From contig UBZT01000009.1 of the NCBI GenBank assembly GCA_900470155.1, positions 889,524 to 953,523 on the forward strand: a DNA stretch of 64,000 bases. Reading direction: 5' to 3'. Within the stretch, counting starts at the first letter, position 1, and every line of letters begins with the position of its first letter. This document shows positions 26,553 through 35,215 of the stretch, in pieces. This DNA is from Hyphomicrobiales bacterium (GTDB lineage Bacteria > Pseudomonadota > Alphaproteobacteria > Rhizobiales > Rhizobiaceae). The notes beneath the pieces are model-generated. The model made no database searches and was not told the DNA's origin. It saw nothing but the letters and a program-made list of their open reading frames with translations. The translations under genes were made by a program, and so were the position numbers.

Positions 26553-27587
26553 ATGACCGCACTGCCCGCCCATTGGCCTTCCGACCACCCGCCCGTCAAC
26601 TTTGGCAAGGTCGGCGTTCTCCTCGTCAATCTCGGCACGCCGGACGGCACCGACTATGAATCGATGCGGCGATATCTGGCGGAGTTCCTGACCGACAAGC
26701 GGGTGATCGAATGGTCGCGGCTGTTCTGGTATCCGATCCTTTACGGCATCGTGCTCAACAAGCGGCCGCAGAAGGTCGGTGAGGCCTACAGGTCGATCTG
26801 GAACAACGATCTCGACGAAAGCTATCTGCGCACCTACACGCGCAACCAGGCGGAAAAACTGGCCGAGGCCCTCAAGGATATCCCGCATGTGCATGTCGAC
26901 TGGGCCATGCGTTATGGCCAGCCGGCGATCCAGAAGAAGATGCAGGAGATGCAGAAGGCCGGCTGCGAGAGGATCCTCGTCTATCCGCTCTATCCGCAAT
27001 ATGCCGCCGCCACCACCGCCACCGTCAATGACGAGGCGTTCAAGGCGCTATTGAAGATGCGTTGGCAGCCGGCGCTGCGCACCGTGCCGCAATATGCCGA
27101 TGATCCGATCTATATCGATGCCCTGGCAAACTCGATCGAGACGCATCTGGCAACGCTCGACTGGGAACCGGAAGTCGTATTGACCTCCTATCACGGTATC
27201 CCGATGTCCTACTTCAAGAAGGGCGATCCCTACCACTGCCAGTGTTACAAGACGACGCGCTTGCTGCGCGACCGCCTCGGCTGGTCGAAGGAAAAGCTCA
27301 TGGTCACCTTCCAGTCCCGTTTCGGGCCAGAGGAATGGCTTCAGCCCTATACCGACAAGACGGTGGAAAAGCTGGCAAAGGACGGCGTCAAGCGCATCGC
27401 CGTGCTCAATCCGGGCTTCGTGTCCGATTGTCTGGAGACGCTGGAAGAGATCGCCGTTGAGGCCGGAGAGGATTTTCTCCACAATGGCGGCGAGAAGTTC
27501 GCCCATATCCCCTGCCTGAACGACAGCGCCGACGGCATGCGCGTCATCGAAAACGTCGTGCGTCGCGAATTGCAGGGCTGGATCTGA
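26553..27587 (+). CDS. hemH: Ferrochelatase
   Basis: The 344-residue enzyme inserts Fe2+ into protoporphyrin IX, the last step of heme synthesis. The N-terminal VGVLLVNLGTPDGTDYESM and YLAEFLTDKRVIEW, the catalytic His region LTSYHGIPMSYFKKGDPYHC, and GFVSDCLETLEEI are clear. The ATG at 26553 is chosen after an AGGA site. The longer in-frame extension overlaps the preceding terminator and is unlikely. The cysteines in HCQCYKTTR and CLET may be structural; alphaproteobacterial ferrochelatases can hold an iron-sulfur cluster, but that is not shown here. Confidence 0.96.
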   Translation: MTALPAHWPSDHPPVNFGKVGVLLVNLGTPDGTDYESMRRYLAEFLTDKRVIEWSRLFWYPILYGIVLNKRPQKVGEAYRSIWNNDLDESYLRTYTRNQAEKLAEALKDIPHVHVDWAMRYGQPAIQKKMQEMQKAGCERILVYPLYPQYAAATTATVNDEAFKALLKMRWQPALRTVPQYADDPIYIDALANSIETHLATLDWEPEVVLTSYHGIPMSYFKKGDPYHCQCYKTTRLLRDRLGWSKEKLMVTFQSRFGPEEWLQPYTDKTVEKLAKDGVKRIAVLNPGFVSDCLETLEEIAVEAGEDFLHNGGEKFAHIPCLNDSADGMRVIENVVRRELQGWI

Positions 27588-27612
27588 GATCCAAGGCATG
27601 ACCGGACTGAAG

Positions 27613-27643
27613 AAGGGCCGCAGCGATGCGGCCCTTTCTGTTT
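27613..27643 (+). terminator. Terminator after hemH
   Basis: The stem AAGGGCCGC-agcgat-GCGGCCCTT is followed by TCTGTTT. Confidence 0.75.
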
Positions 27644-27661
27644 GCAGCCACACAGAAACAT

Positions 27662-27677
27662 TCAACCATACGGTTGA
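27662..27677. promoter_or_regulatory. Operator copy 1 for the ArsR-SRPBCC operon
   Basis: TCAACCATACGGTTGA is an imperfect 16-bp palindrome. It is the exact reverse complement of the second copy, centred 40 bases downstream. A TTGACA -35 hexamer overlaps its right end (27674-27679). Repressor binding here would block RNA polymerase. Confidence 0.65.
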
Positions 27678-27702
27678 CAATAAACATCGCCTCGCTCATA
27701 TT
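27674..27702 (+). promoter_or_regulatory. Promoter of the ArsR-SRPBCC operon
   Basis: TTGACA at 27674-27679 and CATATT at 27697-27702 are separated by 17 bases. The predicted transcription start is within a base or two of the ATG at 27710, so the mRNA may be leaderless. Confidence 0.55.
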
Positions 27703-27717
27703 CAACCGTATGGTTGA
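27702..27717. promoter_or_regulatory. Operator copy 2, overlapping the start codon
   Basis: TCAACCGTATGGTTGA overlaps the ATG at 27710 of the regulator gene. It is the mirror of copy 1. The start codon and second codon (ATG GTT) are part of the operator. Confidence 0.65.
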
Positions 27718-28141
27718 GCAATATACACACGATATGAACTTGGTCTTTCACGCGCTCGGCGATGCGACGCGGCGGCAGATGCTGCACGACCTCGCCAATG
27801 GCGAGCGCACGGTCAGCGATCTGGCCCAGCCTTACGAAATGTCGCTTGCAGCGGCCTCCAAGCACATCAAGGTTCTCGAAAGCGCCGGGCTGATCCGCCG
27901 GGAAATTCGTGGCCGCACCCATCTGTGCCGCTTGGATCCCGGCCCACTGGCCACGGCGCATGAGTGGCTAAACTTCTACCAACGCTTCTGGACCGGTCGC
28001 CTCGATACACTCGAACGGCTGCTCCGGCGTGACGACGACAGGCAGACATCCACCGGCCCTGAAAAACAACACAGGCCTGAGAAACCAGAGAGGCCTGAAA
28101 ACCAGGATAGGCCCGATAACCAAGAGAGGAATGACACATGA
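27710..28141 (+). CDS. ArsR-family repressor of the SRPBCC operon
   Basis: The 143-residue winged-helix protein begins with ArsR core FHALGDATRRQMLHDLANGE. It continues with the recognition helix region TVSDLAQPYEMSLAAASKHI and a wing (IRREIRGRTHLCRLDP). A polar tail rich in repeated Arg-Pro-Glu elements (about 105-143) follows. This subgroup is regularly paired with an AHSA1/SRPBCC gene, as here. The MVEQ start is chosen because MV-starts are common in the subgroup and the palindromic operator is built around it. An internal ATG at 27734 is an alternative. Its stop overlaps the next start (ATGA). Confidence 0.88.
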   Translation: MVEQYTHDMNLVFHALGDATRRQMLHDLANGERTVSDLAQPYEMSLAAASKHIKVLESAGLIRREIRGRTHLCRLDPGPLATAHEWLNFYQRFWTGRLDTLERLLRRDDDRQTSTGPEKQHRPEKPERPENQDRPDNQERNDT

Positions 28142-28671
28142 CCGAAACAGCAACTCTCGACGCCTATGGCGTTGTCACCGAACCCGCCACGCTGAAGATC
28201 GAACGGCTTTTGCCTGGCCCTGTCGAGCGGGTCTGGGACTACCTGACCAAAAGCGATTTGCGCCGACAATGGCTGGCGGCCGGCGAGATGGACCTGCAAG
28301 TTGATGCGCCGTTCGAACTAACATGGCGCAATGACGAATTGACCGATCCGCCCGGCGTCCGGCCCGAAGGTTTTTCCGAACAGCACAGCATGCAGAGCCG
28401 GATCACCGAACTGGAACCGCTCCGCAAACTGACCTTCACCTGGGGCGACTGCGGAAGTGTCACGATGACCCTGGAACCCAGGGGCACGAATGTGCTGCTG
28501 ACCCTCGTCCATCAGCGCATTTCCGACCGCAAGAACATGCTGATGGTCGGCGCCGGCTGGCACATGCATCTGGATATCCTGGCGGCTCGGATCAACGGCC
28601 GGAAACCCCAACCCTTCTGGGATGGCTGGCTGCGCCTGCGCGACGAATACGACCAGCGGATCGCGGTCTGA
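28138..28671 (+). CDS. SRPBCC (AHSA1-like) domain protein
   Basis: The 177-residue START/SRPBCC-fold protein has the family sequence LKIERLLPGPVERVWDYLTK at the N-terminus. LRKLTFTWGDCGSVTMTLEP and VLLTLVHQRISDRKNM follow, with GAGWHMHLDILAARI near the C-terminus. It has a hydrophobic cavity for an unknown ligand. Such proteins paired with ArsR are often stress- or toxicant-related, but that is an inference. It is coupled to the repressor gene by an ATGA overlap, so both are under the two operators upstream. Confidence 0.88.
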   Translation: MTETATLDAYGVVTEPATLKIERLLPGPVERVWDYLTKSDLRRQWLAAGEMDLQVDAPFELTWRNDELTDPPGVRPEGFSEQHSMQSRITELEPLRKLTFTWGDCGSVTMTLEPRGTNVLLTLVHQRISDRKNMLMVGAGWHMHLDILAARINGRKPQPFWDGWLRLRDEYDQRIAV

Positions 28672-29100
28672 GCCGTTCTCCATCGCGCCGGATGGCGAAC
28701 GGAGGCAGACACTAATCGGGATGCAAAGCCATCATCTGCGGCGGCGGTCCGATCGCGTCGTGAAAAGAAGGGTCGCCGAGGCGGCTCTTTTTGTCACCAC
28801 AAGAAAGAAATCGCTCATGCAACCCGCAAGCGCATCATTGCTGGGCGAGTGCCCTATTTTTATGCAACCAATCCATGCCTGCGATCGGAAAAGGTCTAAT
28901 ATATCAGAGATTTGATCCATCTCCTGACCAGTTATCCAACACAACAAAAGCACTTAAAGGTTGACTGACACCATTTGTAAAATTTGAGCAACTTCCATCT
29001 AAATCATTGTATTCAATTGAGATTTTGTATCTATGATTTCTTATATTAACTGACATTTAAATATTGATGCCTAAATTTCAGCCCAACAAAGGAGACGATT
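28672..29100. other. AT-rich intergenic stretch before the sensor gene
   Basis: No gene is supported in these 429 bases. The section from about 28905 to 29090 is strikingly AT-rich compared with the GC-rich genome around it. It contains runs such as TTTAAATATTGATG and TTATATTAACTGACATTT. It could hold the promoter for the following sensor-like gene and chemoreceptor, or be a trace of inserted DNA. A ribosome site (AAAGGAGA) sits at its right end, just before the ATG at 29101. Confidence 0.6.
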
Positions 29101-29709
29101 ATGGCATTTTCCAGATCCGCGTTGGCCGCTGCAGCCCTGATGTTGTCGGCCGCTTCAACAGTCGCCGAACCGGCCAAGCCAGATGTTCAAAAGATGATCA
29201 CGCCAGCCGTGATCGAAGAGATGCGCCAGTGGATCGACACTGAGATTGTGCGTGTCTCCGTTGGCGCGCAAAATGCCGCCAAGAGCGATCTGGCCCAGGA
29301 AAAGATTGATGAGCTCGACAAGATGTGGCGCGCCGAACAGGAAGCCGCCGACAAGCCGCTGATCGCGGCCACATTGTCCAACCCCCTGTCTGTCTATCTT
29401 GCCCGCATGCAGGGTCGGTCGCTTGGCCTCTATGCAGAAATCTTCATCATGGACCAGAATGGCCTCAATGTCGGCCAGAGCTCGGTCACCAGCGATTTCT
29501 GGCAGGGTGACGAAGACAAGTTCCAGAAGACCTACGATGTTGCCGATGATGCGCTCTTCATCGACGAGCCGGAATGGGATGACGAAGCCAAGATCTGGCG
29601 CAACCAGGTCAGCTTCACGCTGACGGATGAGGCCAAGGCCAAGATCGGTGCGGTGACTGTCGAGATCAATCTGACCGAACTGCAACGCCGCCAATCGCCG
29701 GCCACCTAG
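29101..29709 (+). CDS. Exported Cache/PDC-like single-domain protein
   Basis: The 202-residue protein has a signal peptide (cleavage near TVAEP) and one compact domain. Helical IEEMRQWIDTEIVRVSVGAQ leads in. A beta-rich half follows: LGLYAEIFIMDQNGLNVGQS, SSVTSDFWQGDEDKFQKTYD and FTLTDEAKAKIGAVTVEINL. This looks like the membrane-distal part of a PDC/Cache ligand-binding domain without kinase or receptor parts, so it would be free in the periplasm. The family call rests on pattern only. It precedes a chemoreceptor by 81 bases on the same strand, so it may bind a ligand and pass the signal to that receptor. Confidence 0.7.
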   Translation: MAFSRSALAAAALMLSAASTVAEPAKPDVQKMITPAVIEEMRQWIDTEIVRVSVGAQNAAKSDLAQEKIDELDKMWRAEQEAADKPLIAATLSNPLSVYLARMQGRSLGLYAEIFIMDQNGLNVGQSSVTSDFWQGDEDKFQKTYDVADDALFIDEPEWDDEAKIWRNQVSFTLTDEAKAKIGAVTVEINLTELQRRQSPAT

Positions 29710-29790
29710 TCAGACATATGTTGAACGCTTGAGGCCAGTCACAGCCCAACCCCGCTGAACGGCCGCATCATTTTTCACAGGAACGAACCC

Positions 29791-31746
29791 ATGCTGAAGA
29801 ATATCTCCGTGAGCGCGAAAGGTTTTGCAGCCTTTGGCATTTTGGCCGTGATCGCGATCGGCGCCTCCGGCGTCATCTACACCCGCTCCACCACGGCGAC
29901 CGTGCTTGTCGAACACAATCAGGAGCTCGAACAGCTGCAAGGCGCGGCATCAACTTTCTATGACGACGTCACGGAAGCAAATCTTGCCCTGAAGAACTTC
30001 CTGCTGACGGGCAACCGTGATTTTATCGCAGAATATGCGGATGTCACGAAACGCCTGGACGCGGAAAAGCTTGAACTCGAAAAGCTCTTCGGAACGCATT
30101 CTGCAGCCGATCTACCCGCCATCACCGAAGCACTTGGTGTCCTGAATGAATGGCGAACGACCGTCGTCGACAGGCAGGTCGGCCTGATGCGCGATCCGAT
30201 GACCGTCGAACTTGCCCGCGCCCTGGAACTGACCGGTTCCGGCACCAAGCTGCTGGGCGAATTCTCGAGCAGGTTCAACAAGGCGACGACCTCCGTTCAG
30301 CAGCAAATCAACGTAGCCTCGGCGGACCAGAAGACGGCGCTCGGCGCCGTCGAATGGATCAGCCTGTTTGCAGCCATTACCGTCGCGCTGGTTGCCGGCC
30401 TGATGAGCCTGCTGAACTTCCAGCTGGTATCCCGACCGCTCGGCAAACTCGCCGACGCGACCTCGCGTCTGGCCAATGGCGAGCTAAATGTCGCCATCGA
30501 AAAAGGTGGCAAGGACGAAATCGGCAAGATGGCCGAGGCCATGCAAGTCTTCCGTGAGGCAGCGATTGCCAACAACCGCCTGCAGGTCGAGGCCGAACAG
30601 AACCGCAAGCAGGCCGAACTGGATCGTGTCGCCGCCCAGGAGCGCGCCGAAGCAGATGCAGCCGAACGTCTGCGTATCGCAACGTCGGGTCTGGCCCATG
30701 GCCTGAAGCGCCTTGCAAACGGCGAACTCTCGTTCCAGCTGAATGAAGCCTTCGCACCGGACTTCGAAGCCTTGCGTCATGACTTCAACCAGTCGGTCCG
30801 CCAGTTGAACACCACCCTTGGCGGCATTGCCAACAGCGTTGCCACGATCGAAACCGGCACCCGCGAAATTGCATCGGGCACCGATCATCTGTCCAAGCGC
30901 ACCGAACAGCAGGCAGCAGCCCTTGAGCAGACAGCTGCAGCCGTCGAGGAAATCACCGCCAATGTGGTGAACTCCACCAAGCGCACGGAAGAAGCCCGCG
31001 GCGTCGCGACCCAGGCCAATTCCTCCGCCACGGAATCCTCCAAGGTCGTCGCCCATGCCGAAGAAGCCATGCGCAAGATCGAGCAGAGTTCGCAGCAGAT
31101 CTCCAACATCATTGGCGTCATCGACGAAATCGCTTTCCAGACCAACCTGCTGGCGCTCAACGCCGGTGTCGAGGCGGCCCGTGCCGGGGAGGCAGGCAAG
31201 GGCTTTGCAGTCGTCGCCCAGGAAGTCCGCGAACTGGCCCAGCGTTCGGCCAATGCGGCAAAGGAAATCAAGGCACTGATCCACAATTCGACGACGGAAG
31301 TGTCGAGTGGTGTCGATCTAGTCCGCAAGACCGGCGAAGCCCTGCGCACCATCGGCGGATACATTTCCGAGATGAACACCCACATGGATGCCATCGCGAT
31401 CTCTGCCAAGGAACAGTCGACCGGGCTTTCCGAAGTCAACCATGCGGTCAACTCGATGGACCAGACCACCCAGCAGAATGCGGCCATGGTCGAGGAATCC
31501 AACGCCGCCTCCGGCGCTCTTGCCGGCGAAGCGGCTAAGCTGCGCGAACTGATCTCGCAGTTTGCCATCGAGGCGACAGCCTCGGCGCAGTCGACAGGCC
31601 TCCGCGAAACCGCTCGCGCCATGGCGCAGCCGACCCGCAGTCTGGCTTCGCGCCCCGTACAGCACCAGCCGGCCCGCACCAGCGCCCCCATGCCCCGCAG
31701 CCATGGCAACGCAGCCATCGCCCAGGACAATTGGGAGGAATTCTGA
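29791..31746 (+). CDS. Methyl-accepting chemotaxis protein with CheR tail
   Basis: The 651-residue chemoreceptor has a TM helix at about 8-30, then a helical (four-helix-bundle type) periplasmic domain at 31-190. The second TM ([20 protein letters not shown]) is followed by HAMP ([20 protein letters not shown]) and a second HAMP-like segment at about 300-345. The signalling domain has its hairpin tip near residues 444-485 ([20 protein letters not shown]). The chain ends in NWEEF, a pentapeptide that can tether the CheR methyltransferase. No che genes are in the window, so signalling must join a distant cluster. The ligand is unknown. It may act with the sensor-like protein just upstream. Confidence 0.95.
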   Translation: MLKNISVSAKGFAAFGILAVIAIGASGVIYTRSTTATVLVEHNQELEQLQGAASTFYDDVTEANLALKNFLLTGNRDFIAEYADVTKRLDAEKLELEKLFGTHSAADLPAITEALGVLNEWRTTVVDRQVGLMRDPMTVELARALELTGSGTKLLGEFSSRFNKATTSVQQQINVASADQKTALGAVEWISLFAAITVALVAGLMSLLNFQLVSRPLGKLADATSRLANGELNVAIEKGGKDEIGKMAEAMQVFREAAIANNRLQVEAEQNRKQAELDRVAAQERAEADAAERLRIATSGLAHGLKRLANGELSFQLNEAFAPDFEALRHDFNQSVRQLNTTLGGIANSVATIETGTREIASGTDHLSKRTEQQAAALEQTAAAVEEITANVVNSTKRTEEARGVATQANSSATESSKVVAHAEEAMRKIEQSSQQISNIIGVIDEIAFQTNLLALNAGVEAARAGEAGKGFAVVAQEVRELAQRSANAAKEIKALIHNSTTEVSSGVDLVRKTGEALRTIGGYISEMNTHMDAIAISAKEQSTGLSEVNHAVNSMDQTTQQNAAMVEESNAASGALAGEAAKLRELISQFAIEATASAQSTGLRETARAMAQPTRSLASRPVQHQPARTSAPMPRSHGNAAIAQDNWEEF

Positions 31747-31778
31747 GCCGCGCCATCTGGCAAAGACTATTGCATGAC

Positions 31779-31818
31779 AAGGGCGGCGTGATGCAGATCA
31801 CGCCGCCCTTGGCTTTTA
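31779..31818 (+). terminator. Strong terminator after the chemoreceptor gene
   Basis: A perfect 14-bp stem (31779-31792 with 31797-31810, loop GCAG) is followed by GGCTTTTA. Confidence 0.85.
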
Positions 31819-31935
31819 TCGCTGATGCGCCCCTTCAAAGCTCGTCCGGTGTTCGGCAGCACTTGCAATCAGCAAGTGCTTTCACGATGTTAGGACTACA
31901 GCACTGACGGCAAGCAGCCGTTCGAGGAGGAAAAA

Positions 31936-32955
31936 ATGCTCAATCTTGCCGGTCCGGATATCGTCGTCATTGCCGTGGCGGTGCTCGTCATCCTTGTGCT
32001 TTTCGCCGGGATCAAGACCGTGCCACAGGGGTACCGTTATACGATTGAGCGTTTCGGACGTTATACCCGCACGCTTGAGCCAGGCCTCAACCTGATCATC
32101 CCCTTCTTTGATCGCATCGGCGCAAAGATGAATGTCATGGAACAGGTGCTCGATGTGCCGACCCAGGAAGTGATCACCAGGGACAACGCCTCGGTTTCCG
32201 CCGATGCTGTCGCCTTTTATCAGGTCCTGAATGCCGCCGAGGCTGCCTACCAGGTCGCCAACCTCGAAAACGCCATCCTCAACCTGACCATGACCAATAT
32301 CCGCTCGGTCATGGGCTCGATGGACCTCGACGAACTGCTGTCCAACCGCGAAGTGATCAACGACCGCCTCCTGCGTGTCGTTGACGATGCCGTACGTCCC
32401 TGGGGCATTAAGGTCACCCGTGTCGAGATCAAGGACATCCAGCCTCCGGCCGACCTCGTCGACGCCATGGGCAGGCAGATGAAGGCGGAGCGCGAAAAGC
32501 GCGCCCAGGTGCTGGAAGCTGAAGGTTTCCGCAACGCCCAGATCCTGCGCGCCGAAGGCGCCAAGCAGTCTGCCATCCTCGAGGCGGAAGGCCAGCGGGA
32601 GGCAGCCTACCGCGAGGCCGAGGCCCGCGAACGTCTGGCCGAAGCCGAAGCCAAGGCAACACGCATGGTGTCGGAAGCGATCGCAGCCGGCGACATCAAT
32701 GCGATAAACTATTTCGTTGCCCAGAAATACACCGAGGCCATGACCGCGATCGGCACCGCTTCAAACTCCAAGATCGTCCTGATGCCGATGGAGGCCTCAG
32801 CCCTGATCGGCTCACTCGGTGGCATTGGTGCTATCGCGAGGGAAGTCTTCGGCGAACAGCCGCGCGCCGCCGTTCCGCAGGTGCCCGCGCGCGCTCCCCA
32901 ACCGGCGCGCCCAACGCCGCCCGTCAATCCCTTTGCACCACCAAGCGGGACCTGA
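31936..32955 (+). CDS. SPFH/Band 7 (stomatin-like, QmcA-type) protein
   Basis: The 339-residue protein has one N-terminal TM segment (7-27). The SPFH/band-7 domain follows: [20 protein letters not shown], then [14 protein letters not shown] and [21 protein letters not shown] long Ala/Glu coiled coil (about 185-250, [15 protein letters not shown]) leads to a Pro-rich end. Such proteins form membrane microdomain scaffolds and often pair with NfeD proteins. The next gene encodes one, four bases downstream. It probably works in membrane-protein quality control. AGGAGG before the ATG supports the start. Confidence 0.92.
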   Translation: MLNLAGPDIVVIAVAVLVILVLFAGIKTVPQGYRYTIERFGRYTRTLEPGLNLIIPFFDRIGAKMNVMEQVLDVPTQEVITRDNASVSADAVAFYQVLNAAEAAYQVANLENAILNLTMTNIRSVMGSMDLDELLSNREVINDRLLRVVDDAVRPWGIKVTRVEIKDIQPPADLVDAMGRQMKAEREKRAQVLEAEGFRNAQILRAEGAKQSAILEAEGQREAAYREAEARERLAEAEAKATRMVSEAIAAGDINAINYFVAQKYTEAMTAIGTASNSKIVLMPMEASALIGSLGGIGAIAREVFGEQPRAAVPQVPARAPQPARPTPPVNPFAPPSGT

Positions 32956-32958
32956 GCC

Positions 32959-33417
32959 ATGCTGAGCCGCATCACAGCCGAACTTGGTCCCTGGAGCTGG
33001 TGGGTGCTCGGCATGATCCTGCTGACCGCCGAACTTTTCCTGCCCGGCGTTTTTCTGGTCTGGATTGGCCTTGCGGCAATCTTCACCGGAATCCTGTCAT
33101 TGCTGCTCTGGGATATGGGCTTCTGGAGCTGGCAGTTGCAGTTGCTGGTCTTTGCCGCAGCCGCGATTGCCGCCACTCTGGGTGGCCGCCGGCTCTTTGC
33201 CCGCAAGGATGCACAATCCGACGAGCCTTTGCTCAACCAGCGCGGCGCAAGTCTTGTCGGCCGCACCGCCGTTCTGATCGAGCCGATCGCCGAAGGCCGC
33301 GGCCGCATCCGTCTGGATGATACATTCTGGGTGGTTCAGGGCCCCAATCTGCCGGCCGGTGCACGGGTCGTCGTCGTCAGCAGCAACGGCCGCGATCTGA
33401 CCGTTGGGGAGGCTTGA
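32959..33417 (+). CDS. NfeD-family membrane protein
   Basis: The 152-residue protein has hydrophobic helices in the first half (WWVLGMILLTAELFLPGVFL, WIGLAAIFTGILSLLLW, LLVFAAAAIAA). A C-terminal OB-fold domain follows (GRTAVLIEPIAEGRGRIRLD, then WVVQGPNLPAGARVVVV). It is the usual partner of the SPFH protein encoded directly upstream, and both probably sit in the inner membrane. The ATG follows the upstream stop by only a few bases, so the two are co-translated. Confidence 0.9.
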   Translation: MLSRITAELGPWSWWVLGMILLTAELFLPGVFLVWIGLAAIFTGILSLLLWDMGFWSWQLQLLVFAAAAIAATLGGRRLFARKDAQSDEPLLNQRGASLVGRTAVLIEPIAEGRGRIRLDDTFWVVQGPNLPAGARVVVVSSNGRDLTVGEA

Positions 33418-33484
33418 TCCACGACTGAAATGCAACGGCTTATTTTCGCCTTGAAAAACCACCCAGCCATGCGATCATTCAACA

Positions 33485-33721
33485 ATGACCATCGAACTTG
33501 AAATCATGCCGAAGTTGAAAGCCCGCATTCAGGCGATTGCGGCACGGTCCAATCGATCCGAATCTGAAGTGATTGCGGATGCCCTCGAATATGGTCATTC
33601 GCTCGACTGGCAAGAACAGTTTATTGACAAGGTTGCCGCAGGTCTGGCAGCGGCGGAACGAGGTGATTTCGCCAGCCCGGCCGACCTCCAGCGTATCCTG
33701 AACAAATATCGCCCGTCCTGA
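33485..33721 (+). CDS. Ribbon-helix-helix antitoxin (ParD/RelB-like)
   Basis: The 78-residue protein has an RHH core (MTIELEIMPKLKARIQAIAA, then RSNRSESEVIADALEYG). The acidic C-terminal region ends in RILNKYRPS. Its stop overlaps the start of the toxin gene by one base (TGATG), the usual TA operon layout. The frame is intact, although the toxin after it carries a frameshift. It would still repress its own promoter. Confidence 0.8.
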   Translation: MTIELEIMPKLKARIQAIAARSNRSESEVIADALEYGHSLDWQEQFIDKVAAGLAAAERGDFASPADLQRILNKYRPS

Positions 33722-34007
33722 TGCGGGTGTCCTGGACATCCCCCGCGCTCCAAGAGCTTGAAGGCATCCTGGATTTCATCGCGCAAAGAGACGCTACAGC
33801 GGCCCACAGGCTCGTCACCGAAATTGTCGGACGGACGGAGCGTCTGTTGCGGAAAATCCGATGCTGGGGCGGAAGGGACGAGTTGCCGAAACACGCGAAC
33901 TCGTCACACCGGGAACGCCCTATATCGTGGTCTACCGCATCACTGTGCGTGTCGAAGTCCTGGCAATCGTTCACGCTGCCCGTGCATGGCCAAAGAATTT
34001 CCCTTAG
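33721..34007 (+). pseudogene. Frameshifted ParE-type toxin
   Basis: The frame from 33721 reads MRVSWTSPALQELEGILDFI, then AQRDATAAHRLVTEIVGRTE and RLLRK, then leaves the family. Adding one base at the A-run 33853-33856 restores NPMLGRKGRVAETRELVTPG, TPYIVVYRITVRVEVLAIVH and AARAWPKNFP with a stop at 34005-34007. This is a normal 95-residue ParE, including the conserved ELVxxGTPYIVVYR segment. One A has therefore most likely been lost in the run (four remain). The toxin is expected to be inactive. Programmed slippage is possible but not suggested by the short run. Confidence 0.82.
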
Positions 34008-34052
34008 CCATTCTTCCTCAAATGAAAAAATGCAGCCTTGCCGTTGTCGTCG

Positions 34053-35048
34053 TCATGCCACCCCGATACGCAGCAGATCGTGGAAATGGATGAGCCCGAC
34101 CGGAAACTGGTCTTCATCCACAACAAGCAGAGCCCCGATGCCGTGTTTGTTGATCATTGCCGCCGCGGTGGACGCCAGCGCCGCGCCGTCGATCACCTTG
34201 GGATTGCGGGTCATCACGTCATCGACATTGAGCACCGACAGGTCCCGCGCCAGATGACGCGCCATGTCACCTTCCGTGACGATACCACAGAGCTTTCCGG
34301 CTGCGTCGATCACGCCGACACAACCGAAGCGCTTGCTCGACAGGGTCTTGACCGCATCCGGCATCGAGGTGCCAAGCGCGACCAGGGGAACCCGGTCTCC
34401 GGTATGCATGATGTCGCGCACATGCGTGAGGCTCGCGCCGAGTTTGCCGCCCGGATGAAATGTGCGGAAATCGCTGGGTGAAAAGCCGCGTGCCTCTAGC
34501 AGGGCAATCGCCATGGCATCGCCCATGGCCAACTGCAAGACCGCCGACGAGGTCGGCGCCAGTCCATGCGGACAGGCTTCCTGGACCTTGGGCATCAGCA
34601 GAACCACATCGGCATTGCGCGCCAGGGTCGATTGCTCTCCCGCCGTCATGGCGATCAGCGGAATGGAAAAGCGTCGCGAAAAATTGACGATGCCCTGTAA
34701 TTCGGCGGTCTCGCCACCCCAGGACATGGCAAGAATGGCGTCATCGGCGCCGATCATGCCGAGATCGCCATGATTGGCTTCGGCCGGATGGACGAAAAAG
34801 GCCGGAGTTCCGGTGGACGCCAAAGTCGCGGCGATCTTCGTACCGATATGGCCGCTCTTGCCGACGCCGGTGACGATGACGCGACCGGTGATATCGCCGA
34901 TCACCTTCACCGCGTTGCAGAACGGCTGCGCCAGCGGTCCGGCCAGGGCCTCCTCAAGCGCCAGCAGCCCGGCCCGTTCGGTCGAGACAACACGGATGGC
35001 CGATGCGATGGCGCCAGCTTCGACAAGATTGACAGCAAGTTTGATCAT
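34053..35048 (-). CDS. kdsD: Arabinose-5-phosphate isomerase (SIS + two CBS)
   Basis: The 331-residue KpsF/KdsD/GutQ-family protein interconverts ribulose-5-P and arabinose-5-P for Kdo (lipopolysaccharide core) synthesis. The SIS domain has VTGVGKSGHIGTKIAATLAS, then PAFFVHPAEANHGDLGMIG and ILAMSWGGETAELQGIV. Two CBS domains follow (DIMHTGDRVPLVALGTSM and DDVMTRNPKVIDG), ending FPVGLIHFHDLLR. The ATG at 35048 is chosen because it follows a GGGGA site and gives the usual start. An upstream in-frame extension is rejected. I use kdsD because a capsule context is not visible; kpsF would be equally defensible. Confidence 0.9.
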   Translation of the reverse strand: MIKLAVNLVEAGAIASAIRVVSTERAGLLALEEALAGPLAQPFCNAVKVIGDITGRVIVTGVGKSGHIGTKIAATLASTGTPAFFVHPAEANHGDLGMIGADDAILAMSWGGETAELQGIVNFSRRFSIPLIAMTAGEQSTLARNADVVLLMPKVQEACPHGLAPTSSAVLQLAMGDAMAIALLEARGFSPSDFRTFHPGGKLGASLTHVRDIMHTGDRVPLVALGTSMPDAVKTLSSKRFGCVGVIDAAGKLCGIVTEGDMARHLARDLSVLNVDDVMTRNPKVIDGAALASTAAAMINKHGIGALLVVDEDQFPVGLIHFHDLLRIGVA

Positions 35049-35215
35049 GGCAGTCCCCATACTGCGTTTGCCCGATCCTGTCCACCGAAGCGCCTGCGCG
35101 ACAGCACGCGGCGGCTTCGAGGGTTCCCATGCCGGGAATGCTCCGCATCGAAACCAAACATTAACCACCTCGCTTTACGTTTGGGTAAGCATTTCAGAGC
35201 GCCAGGCGTAAATTC

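Noticed and set aside
33721..34257. Continuous 178-codon frame as an intact novel toxin
   Set aside because: Only its first 45 codons match ParE; the remainder is an out-of-frame read caused by the one-base loss and runs into the opposing kdsD gene.
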